Positions 16,489 through 25,187 are shown, counted from the stretch's first letter. The stretch: 64,000 bases of DNA from Lachnospiraceae bacterium (GCA_021770345.1 JAETRD010000003.1:62001-126000), one strand, 5' to 3'. Numbers and translations: made by a program. The notes: generated from the letters alone by a model not told the origin.

Positions 16489-18150
16489 TTACATCAAATG
16501 CATGCGCCGGGCAACGGAAACGATCAGCTTTCCTTTCGGGAAACGCAAAAGTTCTTTTTCCGTAACTCCGCGGAACATGAGCAGCAGGATAAAATAAGTG
16601 ACGATTCCTGCCACAATCGAAATGAGCGTCGCCGCCGCATTGACCCGGATCAGGTACAAAACCAGCCGATAGACGAGGAATACAACCACACCCATCCCCG
16701 CCGACGCGATGGCCGGAACGAGGAACGTGCGCTTTACCTCCTGCCGGTAGCCGCTGTATCTGCGCAGGGAGCGCGCGTTTAAGATGCACATGATCAGTCC
16801 GAATACCGCATTTGCGATCACAACAGCGTAGATATTCCAATCCAAAAACCACATCAGTCCCACCAGCACCAGAAGATGCAGCACCAGCGCGGCAAGCGCG
16901 TTTCGAATCGGCTCTTTCATGCGGTTAATCCCCTGCAGCAGCCCGTTTGTCAGCGTGGAGAGCGAAGAAAACAGAATGGTAACGGAGCCGAGCTGTAGCA
17001 TAAACGCGGCTGTGTCCGAGGAATCCCGAAACAGCATCTGCATGATCGGGCCCGCAAGAACCCCCATGCCGACCGCGCACGGAAACGCAATCACCATGAT
17101 AAAGCGGATGGCAAGGGAAATCTGCATACGCACCTCCTTGCGCTTCCCGCCGGTAAACGCCGCGGAAACCGCCGGCACCGAGGAGGCCGCAAGCGCGGAT
17201 GCGATCGCGATCGGAACGTTGATGAGGACCTGATATTTTCCGGTGTAAATGCCGTTTAAGATCCCGTATTCACTGCTCTTATACCCCTGCAATACCGCAA
17301 TATTTTTAAAAACCGCCTGGTCTAACAGCGCATTGCAGTTATAGATTGTCGTCGAGAGCAGCACCGGTACGATGGTGAGAAACAGCACACGAAAAATTGC
17401 CCCGTAGGAATCCACATTTTCCTTGCGCTCTTTTTTCATTTTCTTTTTGAAGCGCTTGAGATAAACCGCCATGACAAACGCCGAAAAAAGGAATGCCACC
17501 AGGGCGCCTGCTCCGGTACCGATGGTGCCTCCGGCCGCACCGTAGGCGGAGCCGTAATTTTCGGCGTTCCCCAGAAGAGCTCCCACCTTTGTGCCGTAAG
17601 AAAACAGCACATATGCAGCCCAGATACTCACGACGGCGTTTACAATCTGCTCTATAATCTGCGACACCGCGCTCGGCATCATCGTGCCAAGCCCCTGAAA
17701 GAATCCGCGCATGACGCCGAGAACCGCCACAATCACCAGCACCGGTATCAGCGTCCGAACCGCAAAAATGCTGAGCGGCGTCTTCATGATCGTCTCCGTG
17801 ATATATTCCGCGCCGAAAAACAGAATCAGCGCCGCGATACTTCCCGAAACCAGCGCAAAAATCAGCGCACACTTTAAAATGCGGTAGACATTTCTGCGCC
17901 TGCCCAAAGAACTGTTGGCCGATACCAGTTTAGAGACCGCAAGCGGCAGACTGTAGGAAGATATGATCAGCAAAATATTATAAATCTGAAATGCACTTCC
18001 GTAGTAGTCATTTCCGGCATCCCCGATAATATCCGTCATCGGGATGCGGTATATTAATCCTATGATGCGGCTGATAATGGAGGCAATCGCGAGGATCGAT
18101 CCCTGCATCAGAAAGCCCGTGCCGTTTTTTCTGCCTTTGTTGTTACCCAT
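16489..18150 (-). CDS. SpoVB/oligosaccharide-flippase family membrane protein
   Basis: This 553-residue polytopic protein has about 14 predicted membrane helices and belongs to the polysaccharide-biosynthesis (MATE-like, MOP) exporter superfamily. The N-terminal region (ASIISRIIGLIYRIPMTDIIG) is very like SpoVB and YtgP/Amj-type flippases, which move lipid-linked cell-wall or spore-cortex precursors across the membrane. Function is assigned at family level; whether it acts in sporulation or in vegetative wall synthesis cannot be told from sequence. It lies 14 bp downstream of ybeY, so it may be cotranscribed with the yqfC-ybeY block. Confidence 0.88.
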   Translation of the reverse strand: MGNNKGRKNGTGFLMQGSILAIASIISRIIGLIYRIPMTDIIGDAGNDYYGSAFQIYNILLIISSYSLPLAVSKLVSANSSLGRRRNVYRILKCALIFALVSGSIAALILFFGAEYITETIMKTPLSIFAVRTLIPVLVIVAVLGVMRGFFQGLGTMMPSAVSQIIEQIVNAVVSIWAAYVLFSYGTKVGALLGNAENYGSAYGAAGGTIGTGAGALVAFLFSAFVMAVYLKRFKKKMKKERKENVDSYGAIFRVLFLTIVPVLLSTTIYNCNALLDQAVFKNIAVLQGYKSSEYGILNGIYTGKYQVLINVPIAIASALAASSVPAVSAAFTGGKRKEVRMQISLAIRFIMVIAFPCAVGMGVLAGPIMQMLFRDSSDTAAFMLQLGSVTILFSSLSTLTNGLLQGINRMKEPIRNALAALVLHLLVLVGLMWFLDWNIYAVVIANAVFGLIMCILNARSLRRYSGYRQEVKRTFLVPAIASAGMGVVVFLVYRLVLYLIRVNAAATLISIVAGIVTYFILLLMFRGVTEKELLRFPKGKLIVSVARRMHLM

Positions 18151-18164
18151 AAAAGTTCCTCAAT

Positions 18165-18665
18165 TCAATCCCTGACGATATGCATCGCCTCTAGTATTTC
18201 TTCCTGCTTCGGTTCCATGACAGCCGCATCTTCCGGCGTCATATGGTCATACCCGAAAAGATGCAGCATACTGTGCACGAGCAGAAAGGCAAACTCACGC
18301 TTTTGGCTGTGTCCGTAGGCCGCTGCCTGCTCTTTTGCGCGCCCGGCAGAGATCACAATATCCCCGAGCATAATCTCGCCGCTGTCCGGGTTGAAATTGT
18401 CCCCGTAATCCTCCTCCAAGCCGTCAAACTCCCCTGCCCGCTCGTAGGACAGCAGCGGAAACGACAGTACGTCTGTCGGCGCGTCGATCTCCCGATAGCT
18501 GCGGTTGATCTCCCGGATCCCTTCGTCATCGGTCAGCGTCAGCGTAATCTCCGCCTCGTACGGAAAATTCTCATGTTCGATGACAAAGGAAACTACCTCC
18601 GCCGCAACGCATTCCCAGTCAAAGTCAAAACCGGCTTCGATTTCTTTTTCTATATTGAGACTCAT
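18165..18665 (-). CDS. ybeY: Endoribonuclease YbeY (16S rRNA maturation)
   Basis: YbeY is a single-strand-specific metalloendoribonuclease needed for 16S rRNA 3' processing and ribosome quality control. The 166-residue product has the zinc motif HSMLHLFGYDH (HxxxHxxxxxH) near the C-terminus and the preceding LGDIVISAGRAKEQA segment. The start at 18665 (MSLNIEKEIEAG) has GGAG at 5 nt; the longer frame to 18689 has no site. The order phoH, pgpH-like, ybeY is the standard Firmicutes cluster. Confidence 0.96.
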   Translation of the reverse strand: MSLNIEKEIEAGFDFDWECVAAEVVSFVIEHENFPYEAEITLTLTDDEGIREINRSYREIDAPTDVLSFPLLSYERAGEFDGLEEDYGDNFNPDSGEIMLGDIVISAGRAKEQAAAYGHSQKREFAFLLVHSMLHLFGYDHMTPEDAAVMEPKQEEILEAMHIVRD

Positions 18666-18724
18666 TTTTTCTCCGTTTCCGCAGCGCAAGGTGCTCTCAC
18701 GCCGGCTTTATTGATCATAAGGGC

Positions 18725-19906
18725 TTACACAAGCGCCTCTTTATTTACCAGGTATTCGCGGATTTTCAAAAACATATTCATACTGAGACCGGATTTATCG
18801 TACAGCCCCTGTGCCGAAAAATCGTTCAGTGTCTGGTAAATAACCATATCCTGATTCCATTCCGAAGACATCGTCTCCGCGTCAAAGACTTCGATTTTTT
18901 TGATCAGTCCGTCCACCATATGTACGATCGCGGACTCAATATCCGAGGGCAGCGCTGCCGTCCCGTTATATTCGCTGATAATGCGGATAATGACCTCCGG
19001 AAAACACTCCCGCTGCGCGATCCGCACACCGTTCTCCCCGATCGCCTCCCCGTCCAGAATACCGATGCGATAATAAAAGCCGGCCGCCGCACAGATGCTC
19101 TCATCTGCCCCGACCAGCTTTGCACACGCCGCCGCCACCCGCGAGACGCGTCTGGCATGGTTGTAATCCACTTTGGAAAAATTCCGAAGCTCCCGGCACA
19201 GCGGATAGTTCTCTTCCATGATATCTTCAAGGATATCCGCAATCTCATGCTCCTTCACAAGCGCAATCCGCCGATATAAAAACAGCAGGACAGCCGCGGA
19301 GACAACCCCCTCCAGCAGACCGAAAAAAAACGGTTCCGGCTTTACCTCCCGGTACGCCAGATAGTAAAAGCTCCCCGGAAGCATGACCGAGACGGCCAGC
19401 ACGCTGATGCCGTACCAGATGTCTTTGAGCTTTTGATGCTCCATGCCCTCCGCGAGCATACACCCGAGCAGCGCAAAAAATACATACAGCACACACTCCC
19501 ACAGGCTGCTCCCCACGGCAAGGCATAGCAGAAGGTTCAAAAATACGCCCGCATAAAGGCCGATAACGGGAACGCCAAACCCCGTGATAATGACGGGGAC
19601 AAGAAGCATCGGCTTTCCGAATTCCGGCAGAAAAGAAGACAGAAAAACCACCCCACAGCAAATCGTATAGCCCTTTAGAATCCTGCGGAAGGATGTTTCT
19701 CTGTTTCCCGCAATATTTTTCTGCAGGCGGTGGTATTCCAGAACATACCAGAATAACAGAAAAAATATAAAATCTACCAGCAAAAGCAGGACAATCTCGT
19801 CGAGATACCGCCCGTGAAATGCCGCCATAAAAACGGTTGTGAGAATTGTCACGGTCAGCAATAGTGCCATATTTCTAAAACGTTTTGCCACCAACCGATC
19901 TTTCAT
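18725..19906 (-). CDS. Degenerate, truncated PgpH-like (7TM-HD) membrane protein
   Basis: By position between phoH and ybeY this is the counterpart of YqfF/PgpH, the membrane phosphodiesterase that degrades cyclic di-AMP. At 393 residues it is about half the usual length: the large N-terminal extracytoplasmic domain is missing, and six to seven helices (about residues 13-215) lead directly to a cytoplasmic HD-like domain. Key residues are altered. The first His is kept (YNHA, His250), but the HD pair in YHDIGK is YRIGI here (Tyr279-Arg280), the HHGT motif is YNGT (Tyr313-Asn314), while the later Asp (VDG, Asp332) remains. It is therefore probably not an active phosphodiesterase and may serve as a sensor or scaffold. 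Its start overlaps phoH by 4 bp. Confidence 0.75.
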   Translation of the reverse strand: MKDRLVAKRFRNMALLLTVTILTTVFMAAFHGRYLDEIVLLLLVDFIFFLLFWYVLEYHRLQKNIAGNRETSFRRILKGYTICCGVVFLSSFLPEFGKPMLLVPVIITGFGVPVIGLYAGVFLNLLLCLAVGSSLWECVLYVFFALLGCMLAEGMEHQKLKDIWYGISVLAVSVMLPGSFYYLAYREVKPEPFFFGLLEGVVSAAVLLFLYRRIALVKEHEIADILEDIMEENYPLCRELRNFSKVDYNHARRVSRVAAACAKLVGADESICAAAGFYYRIGILDGEAIGENGVRIAQRECFPEVIIRIISEYNGTAALPSDIESAIVHMVDGLIKKIEVFDAETMSSEWNQDMVIYQTLNDFSAQGLYDKSGLSMNMFLKIREYLVNKEALV

Positions 19907-20910
19907 CGCGCCCTCTTCTCCCGTTTTCTTCGCTTCGGCCCCGTTTCTCCGCCGCTCTTTTTCTCGTAATCCTCATATGCCTGCACAATCTTCTGCACAA
20001 CCGGATGGCGCACCACATCCTTACTTGTCAGCTCACAGATTCCTATTTCCTCTACACGGCGGAGCACCCGAAGCGCCACATCGAGTCCGGACTGTGTCCC
20101 CGGCGCCAGGTCCTTCTGAGTCGCATCCCCGGTAATCACCGCCTTGGAACCGAAACCGATGCGCGTCAAAAACATCTTCATCTGTGCCGGCGTCGTATTC
20201 TGCGCCTCATCTAAAATGATAAACGCGTTGTCTAACGTGCGGCCGCGCATGTAGGCAAGCGGCGCCACCTCGATCAGTCCCTTTTCCATATTCTTCTGGA
20301 AACTCTCCGCCCCCATAATCTGATACAGGGCGTCATAGAGGGGCCGCAGATAGGGGTCAACCTTGCTCTGCAGATCTCCCGGAAGAAATCCGAGCTTCTC
20401 GCCGGCCTCAATCGCCGGTCTCGTCAGGATGATCCGCCCTACTTCCTCATTCTTAAAAGCGGTGATGGCCATCGCCATCGCAAGGTACGTTTTTCCGGTG
20501 CCGGCCGGTCCGATGCCAAAGACGATCATTTTATCCCGGATGGCGTCTACATATGCTTTCTGTCCCAGCGTCTTCGGCTTGACCGGCTTCCCGTTTACCG
20601 TATGACAAATGCAGTCCCTGTCAATCTCCACAATCGCCGATTCACGCTCCTCCTCCACGAGTGCAAGCGCATAATTGACATTCTGCTCCGTGATCACATT
20701 CCCGCGCCGCGAAAGCTCGATCAGCTGTAAAAACACGCTGGACGCTTTGCGGATTCTCGCCTCGTCCCCGATGATCTTCATGTTCTCCCCGCGCAGGACC
20801 ACGGTGACATTTAACGTGCGCTCAATTTTTTTAATATAGGTATCAAACTGGCCGAACACGTTTGCCGTGTGCTCCGCCGGAATATTCAAAGAAACTTCAG
20901 TCAGACTCAT
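19903..20910 (-). CDS. phoH: PhoH family ATPase
   Basis: This 335-residue PhoH-like protein has a small N-terminal RNA-binding-like segment (about residues 1-75) and a P-loop ATPase with Walker A GPAGTGKTYLAMAMA at about 134-148 and Walker B FIILDEAQNT. PhoH and YbeY are often fused or adjacent, and the pair is thought to act in RNA metabolism; PhoH itself is poorly understood. It overlaps both neighbours: its start lies within the 3' end of yqfD and its stop within the start of the PgpH-like gene, so the block is translationally coupled. Confidence 0.93.
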   Translation of the reverse strand: MSLTEVSLNIPAEHTANVFGQFDTYIKKIERTLNVTVVLRGENMKIIGDEARIRKASSVFLQLIELSRRGNVITEQNVNYALALVEEERESAIVEIDRDCICHTVNGKPVKPKTLGQKAYVDAIRDKMIVFGIGPAGTGKTYLAMAMAITAFKNEEVGRIILTRPAIEAGEKLGFLPGDLQSKVDPYLRPLYDALYQIMGAESFQKNMEKGLIEVAPLAYMRGRTLDNAFIILDEAQNTTPAQMKMFLTRIGFGSKAVITGDATQKDLAPGTQSGLDVALRVLRRVEEIGICELTSKDVVRHPVVQKIVQAYEDYEKKSGGETGPKRRKREKRAR

Positions 20911-22138
20911 CTGTTGTTTGATTCTCCTCGCTGGTAATATTCGTGATATCCGTGGGCGTCTTTGACACGATCGACTCGTAGACGTCTATCGTGCCTGTTA
21001 CCACGTATTTTCCGTTCTTTCTCTCTATCATAACATTTTTTCCTATAATTTGAATACCTTTTTCTTCCAAATCTGCCAGAAATTGCGCAAGATTTTCCGC
21101 GGCATGGACCTTTGCCTGGTTTTTATCGTAGGTTTTTTCTGTTTTTACCACCTCCGTGCAGGTGGATTTTATCAGAAAGACGGGCAGATAAAAATTGTCC
21201 GTCACATGAAGCTGACTGGATTCCGCGGTCACACTGTACTCCTCGTACCCGTTTTTTACAAACGGATTTTTGATGCAGGTGTCACCTACCATCAGCTGAT
21301 AGTCGACAAAACTCTGCCCGGTTGGCACACTTTCGACATAAGTCTCGTCAAACACGTCCCGATAGGTATAGGAAACCCGCGCGACAATATCCGCATCGGC
21401 ACTGTTATACAGTACCTCCGCCACTTCCCCGTCGTCGTTTTCGATTTCAATCCGGCCGCTGACCAGCAAATCCCCCTTTTTCACCTCGGCGCCAATCGCC
21501 GCCACCGGAGTGCCGGTCCGTGTGATCATCTCCGATATCACGCCGTCTTTTGCGGCAACGATATCATAAACGGTGTCGTCCTGTTTTTCGTACTGTTCCG
21601 CGGGCAGAAGATTTTCCTGAATGTCCACGGTCATCTTCGTCCCGAAAATCTGAATCGAAGTCCATATCACTTCATCATATCTGCTGCGCAGCGCCTCCTC
21701 CAAATCCTCACAGGAAATTTTTCGGATCGGCGAGCCGAAGGACGCCTCCTCCTCCGCAAGAAAATCGAGAACCGTCTCCTCGGACAGGTAGGAATTTCCG
21801 TTGACCTCTATATTCCAGATAAAACCCGAGAGATACTTAAGCAGCACTATGCAGATCAGAATACCGCAGGCAAACAGCTTGCGGCCGCGATAGCGGAACA
21901 GGGCAAAGGGAAGTCCGTATCGCTTTATGACGCGGATTCTGGTTTTCGTTTTCCGCAGAATCGGTTTCAGCCGCCGGAACCCCGCAACACTGATACAGAA
22001 ATAGTATCCGTCCTCATGGGGCTTTAAATTCCAGATTAAAATATCATGATTTCCGCACAGGTTCAGGAAACGTTCCGGTGCATATCCAGTCAGTTCTGCA
22101 TACACATATCCCTGAACATATTTTATCAGTGAAAACAT
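20897..22138 (-). CDS. yqfD: Sporulation protein YqfD
   Basis: YqfD is a membrane protein of the sigma-E regulon in Bacillus, required for efficient sporulation. The 413-residue product has the typical YqfD layout: an N-terminal domain of about 80 residues (LTGYAPERFLNLC), one membrane helix at about 92-110, a POTRA-like element (IEVNGNSYLSEETVLDFL), and a long beta-rich extracytoplasmic domain ending in an acidic tail. It follows yqfC by 9 bp. Length and context leave little doubt, though the molecular role of the family is unresolved. Confidence 0.93.
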   Translation of the reverse strand: MFSLIKYVQGYVYAELTGYAPERFLNLCGNHDILIWNLKPHEDGYYFCISVAGFRRLKPILRKTKTRIRVIKRYGLPFALFRYRGRKLFACGILICIVLLKYLSGFIWNIEVNGNSYLSEETVLDFLAEEEASFGSPIRKISCEDLEEALRSRYDEVIWTSIQIFGTKMTVDIQENLLPAEQYEKQDDTVYDIVAAKDGVISEMITRTGTPVAAIGAEVKKGDLLVSGRIEIENDDGEVAEVLYNSADADIVARVSYTYRDVFDETYVESVPTGQSFVDYQLMVGDTCIKNPFVKNGYEEYSVTAESSQLHVTDNFYLPVFLIKSTCTEVVKTEKTYDKNQAKVHAAENLAQFLADLEEKGIQIIGKNVMIERKNGKYVVTGTIDVYESIVSKTPTDITNITSEENQTTDESD

Positions 22139-22147
22139 TCGCTGCTT

Positions 22148-22486
22148 CTAATTTTCGTAAAGAATATCCGTAATAGTTCCCGTAATTTTCATCTCTTCAT
22201 TTGTATAATAGTCAATCGCAAGATGATCACCGGATATCAAGATCCTGCAATTTTTTGTCTGAACCCGAATAAAGGAATCCTCGTATTCCAGGATTCCCTT
22301 ATAGTTTGCAATCAGCACCTCCTGATTGCCGGTAACAGTCAGTATCGCCGCTCCCAGCATCAAATCTCTGGGGAGTTCCAGACTGCTTATCATTTTTTCA
22401 CGCAGGGACTCCTTCCGCTGCCCGGAATTGTCCCTGCGCCGCATGGAAACATCGTTTTCTAAGGATAACCTGCTATTTCTTTTCAT
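22148..22486 (-). CDS. yqfC: Sporulation protein YqfC (YabP/YqfC family)
   Basis: This 112-residue protein has a basic, disordered N-terminus of about 35 residues, followed by the compact YabP/YqfC domain (LELPRDLMLGAAILTVTGN ... ILISGDHLAIDYYTNEEMKITG). YqfC and YqfD form a conserved sporulation pair. No ribosome site precedes the ATG at 22486, which is unusual here; a sigma-E-like promoter whose expected start site falls on or beside the ATG would explain this as a leaderless message. Other in-frame starts would remove family-conserved length only from the basic tail, so a slightly shorter form remains possible. Confidence 0.88.
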   Translation of the reverse strand: MKRNSRLSLENDVSMRRRDNSGQRKESLREKMISSLELPRDLMLGAAILTVTGNQEVLIANYKGILEYEDSFIRVQTKNCRILISGDHLAIDYYTNEEMKITGTITDILYEN

Positions 22487-22491
22487 ATATA

Positions 22492-22520
22492 ACTATATGA
22501 AATTTGCGGCAATCTTATTC
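22492..22520 (-). promoter_or_regulatory. Candidate sigma-E (sporulation) promoter of yqfC
   Basis: On the minus strand GAATAA (22520-22515, overlapping the pdp stop codon) and CATATAGT (22499-22492) are separated by 15 bp. The second box is close to the sigma-E -10 consensus CATACAAT, and yqfC-yqfD belong to the sigma-E regulon in Bacillus. The -10 box ends only 5 bp before the yqfC ATG. Confidence 0.35.
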
Positions 22521-23825
22521 AGAGAATATGTATTTGCGAACCACCGGTTCGGGCGTTCTGCGCTCCTCATGGATTTCATAGGCATTTTTGATTTTCTGCC
22601 GCGCGGCTTCCATTTTGGCGGCATCGTTTCCGCAGATAACCGCAAGTGTCTCCCCCTCTTTTACAAAATCACCGTTCTTTTTCTTCAGAATGATTCCGAC
22701 CGAGAGGTCTATGCCGCTCTCCTTTGTCTCGCGTCCTCCGCCTAAGGTCATGCAGGCGATTCCGATGTCCTCCGCCAGAATCCGGTGTACATAGCCGGTC
22801 CCGTCGCTTGTCACCTCGCAGGTCTGCGCCGCGACCGGAAGCAGCGTTTTGTCAAACACATACGAGGCGTCCCCGCCCTGTGCCGCGACAAACTCCGCCA
22901 GCTTTTTCTTCGCCGATCCGTCCGCAATCACACGCTCCATCTGCGCTCTTGCATCCGCCTCGTCCTGCGCCTTCCCGGCCAGAATCAGCATCTGTGCGCC
23001 AAGCGCAAACACGACCTCGGTAAAGTCTTTTGGGCCGTGCCCCTCTAACGTGTCGATCGCCTCGAGTACCTCGAGCGAATTTCCCACGGCATAGCCTAAC
23101 GGCTGATCCATGTCCGTGATCACAGCAACGGTCTTTTTGCCCGCGAGCGTTCCGATGGATACCATCTCCTCCGCCAGCGCAACTGAGTCGGAAAACTCTT
23201 TCATAAATGCGCCGTTCCCGGTCTTGACGTCGAGCACGATCGCATCGCTGCCCGAGGCCAGCTTCTTGCTCATAATCGAGCTTGCGATCAGAGACATCTG
23301 GTCCACGGTCGCCGTCACGTCCCGCAACGCGTACAGTTTCTTGTCCGCCGGGGCGAGGCTTGCCGTCTGTCCCGCGATGGCAATCCCGATCTCGTTTACA
23401 TTTTTCACAAAAGTCTCCTCCGACAGCTCCGTGGTAAAGCCCGGAAAGCACTCGAGCTTGTCGATCGTGCCGCCCGTGTGGCCGAGTCCCCTGCCGGACA
23501 TCTTAGCCACCGGCGCACCGACCGCCGCCACGATCGGCGTGAGTGCAAGCGACGTTTTGTCCCCGACGCCGCCGGTACTGTGCTTATCAACCTTGGTCCC
23601 GGCGATGCGGGACAGGTCGATCACGTCCCCGCTGTCGCGCATCGCGAGCGTCAGATCCACGGTCTCGCGCTTGCTCATTCCGCGAAAACAGATTGCCATC
23701 GTCATTGCAGACATCTGATAATCCGGGATCGAGCCGTCGGAAAAACCCGCAATCATATAGCGTATTTCCTCCGTTGTAAGCTCTGCACCTTTTTTCTTTT
23801 TTGCTATCAAATCATACATTCTCAT
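22515..23825 (-). CDS. pdp: Pyrimidine-nucleoside phosphorylase
   Basis: This enzyme splits uridine, deoxyuridine or thymidine with phosphate to give the base and (deoxy)ribose 1-phosphate, in nucleoside salvage. The 436-residue product has the family signature KHSTGGVGDKTSL (about residues 83-95), the phosphate/nucleoside site KMSGRGLGHTGGTIDKLE, and the C-terminal G.L..G region. It starts at the ATG at 23825 (MRMYDLIAKKKKG), with AAGGAA upstream. A long inverted repeat sits directly before the ribosome site and could regulate it. It stands alone, not in a deo operon. Confidence 0.95.
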   Translation of the reverse strand: MRMYDLIAKKKKGAELTTEEIRYMIAGFSDGSIPDYQMSAMTMAICFRGMSKRETVDLTLAMRDSGDVIDLSRIAGTKVDKHSTGGVGDKTSLALTPIVAAVGAPVAKMSGRGLGHTGGTIDKLECFPGFTTELSEETFVKNVNEIGIAIAGQTASLAPADKKLYALRDVTATVDQMSLIASSIMSKKLASGSDAIVLDVKTGNGAFMKEFSDSVALAEEMVSIGTLAGKKTVAVITDMDQPLGYAVGNSLEVLEAIDTLEGHGPKDFTEVVFALGAQMLILAGKAQDEADARAQMERVIADGSAKKKLAEFVAAQGGDASYVFDKTLLPVAAQTCEVTSDGTGYVHRILAEDIGIACMTLGGGRETKESGIDLSVGIILKKKNGDFVKEGETLAVICGNDAAKMEAARQKIKNAYEIHEERRTPEPVVRKYIFSE

Positions 23826-23845
23826 ACGCGTTATTCCTTTCCTTG

Positions 23846-23890
23846 CCTTCGATTGACAAGGGCGCACACGCTTCCCCTGTCAATCGAAGG
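23846..23890 (-). promoter_or_regulatory. Long inverted repeat in front of pdp
   Basis: Arms CCTTCGATTGACA (23846-23858) and TGTCAATCGAAGG (23878-23890) are perfectly complementary over 13 bp and enclose 19 bases, of which further G/C pairs next to the arms (AGGG and CCCC) can partly pair. It ends only about 8 bases before the pdp ribosome site on the minus strand and is not followed by a T-run there. It could be a dyad operator or a structured leader; a terminator seems less likely. Confidence 0.6.
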
Positions 23891-23918
23891 TATCATTTTT
23901 ACATCGTCCGGCAGCAAA

Positions 23919-25091
23919 TTACTGCAAATGGGATTTTTTCATTTGAAACAGAAAATCGACGGAAAACGGAAGATATGGCTCGATTTTTTTTATGTATTCT
24001 TCAGAAAAGAAATCCATGTTCATCGCCGCAGCCATCATTGTAATCCCGATACAGTTTTTCAGTACAAACTTTTTTCGCTTCGGATTTCTCGGCATAAACT
24101 CCGTAATCACATTCCACGAAAACCACAGCAGCCGGTTGACACACGCCTCTAACTCCCGCTCCCTTCTGGCTTCCGTCATCAGCGTGCGGCTGCCTGCCCT
24201 CTCATCTTCCTCCATATCCTGTAAATCATCCACAAGCTGCAGCAAAAATCCGAATTTCAGATAAAACCGTTCCTCATATTCCCTCCAGTCCGTCGTCGAA
24301 AAAAGATAGTCCGCCAGGACGGAGGCGCTGCCCTTGTCGATTGAGATATCAAGAATCTGACTTTGCGGCAGCCGCGCTTTCTGCTGCCCGATACTCCGGC
24401 TCTGCGCATGTAACAGCCGCAGCAAAACGGCCGTCACCTTATCTTTTGCGCCGCCCTCATAGCAACTGAGAATCATATCCAGCAGGCGGCAGGTCTTTTG
24501 TTCGAGCGCCGTTTTACACGCTGTCTCCTTCCCGCCGAGTTTTTGAGCAATCATGCGGTTATACTGCTCCTTTTCCTCACGCGGAATGCGCGCGTCATCA
24601 ATATAATTATCCGTATAGGGATACAGGAGACTGTACGCGAGAATTGGATTATCGGCATTCTGACGCTCTCCCTGCATATCCACAATCATCATATAAATAA
24701 AATAATTCCGCATTGCCTGCCATATCCGCGCCTCTCCCAGCGACGCGTCAAAGCGTTCTGCTCTTTCTACAAACCGCTTCGTTTCCAGTCTGCACTCCAA
24801 AAGATTATCCGAGTCTATCCATTGAGCGAGAGAAATCACACGCTCTCTCTCCAGAAAATCCATAAGCTCTGTCTCTAATTCCTGTTCCCATTGTCTTCGC
24901 CATTCTTTCTTTTTGGGCTTTTGGCGCATTCTTTTTTTGATTTTCCGGGAAAATTCCTGCGCAAGCAATTCGTTTTCTTTTTTTTGCTCTGAACCGATCT
25001 GTTCAAATAATGTTGAACTTTCTGTTAAAAAAAATGGAAAATTCCCGGACTGATTTTCCCACACGGCTCGGATTTCTTCTGTCCCGCTCAT
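23919..25091 (-). CDS. Class-I isoprenoid-synthase-fold-like protein of unknown function
   Basis: This 390-residue, largely helical protein is not one I recognise as a named enzyme. Two Asp-rich sites are placed as in class I terpene synthases and prenyltransferases: DNYIDD at residues 161-166 (DxxxDD) and LLQLVDDLQDMEED, with DDLQD at 288-292. Between them are long helices and a KGSASVLADYLF segment. A Lys/Arg/Glu-rich N-terminal region (about 35-80) precedes the core and looks like an added coiled coil. There is no membrane segment. The start at 25091 has GGGGAG 5 nt upstream. It is monocistronic, with a terminator-like stem upstream and pdp downstream. Metal-dependent diphosphate chemistry is inferred from the motifs only; the product is unknown. 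Confidence 0.65.
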   Translation of the reverse strand: MSGTEEIRAVWENQSGNFPFFLTESSTLFEQIGSEQKKENELLAQEFSRKIKKRMRQKPKKKEWRRQWEQELETELMDFLERERVISLAQWIDSDNLLECRLETKRFVERAERFDASLGEARIWQAMRNYFIYMMIVDMQGERQNADNPILAYSLLYPYTDNYIDDARIPREEKEQYNRMIAQKLGGKETACKTALEQKTCRLLDMILSCYEGGAKDKVTAVLLRLLHAQSRSIGQQKARLPQSQILDISIDKGSASVLADYLFSTTDWREYEERFYLKFGFLLQLVDDLQDMEEDERAGSRTLMTEARRERELEACVNRLLWFSWNVITEFMPRNPKRKKFVLKNCIGITMMAAAMNMDFFSEEYIKKIEPYLPFSVDFLFQMKKSHLQ

Positions 25092-25173
25092 AGTTCTCCC
25101 CATTTCTGCGCAGTTTTTTGCGCCTCTTCTCACTTTTTTATCATATCATGACAGTCGGCACAATTCCACATAT

Positions 25174-25187
25174 ATTTACCGGTAAAT
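25174..25187. promoter_or_regulatory. Perfect 14-bp palindrome ATTTACCGGTAAAT
   Basis: A perfect 7+7 palindrome lies about 85 bp upstream of the start of the isoprenoid-synthase-like gene, in the non-coding stretch between it and the permease operon. It has the look of a dimeric repressor site. No clear promoter boxes could be fixed around it. Confidence 0.4.
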
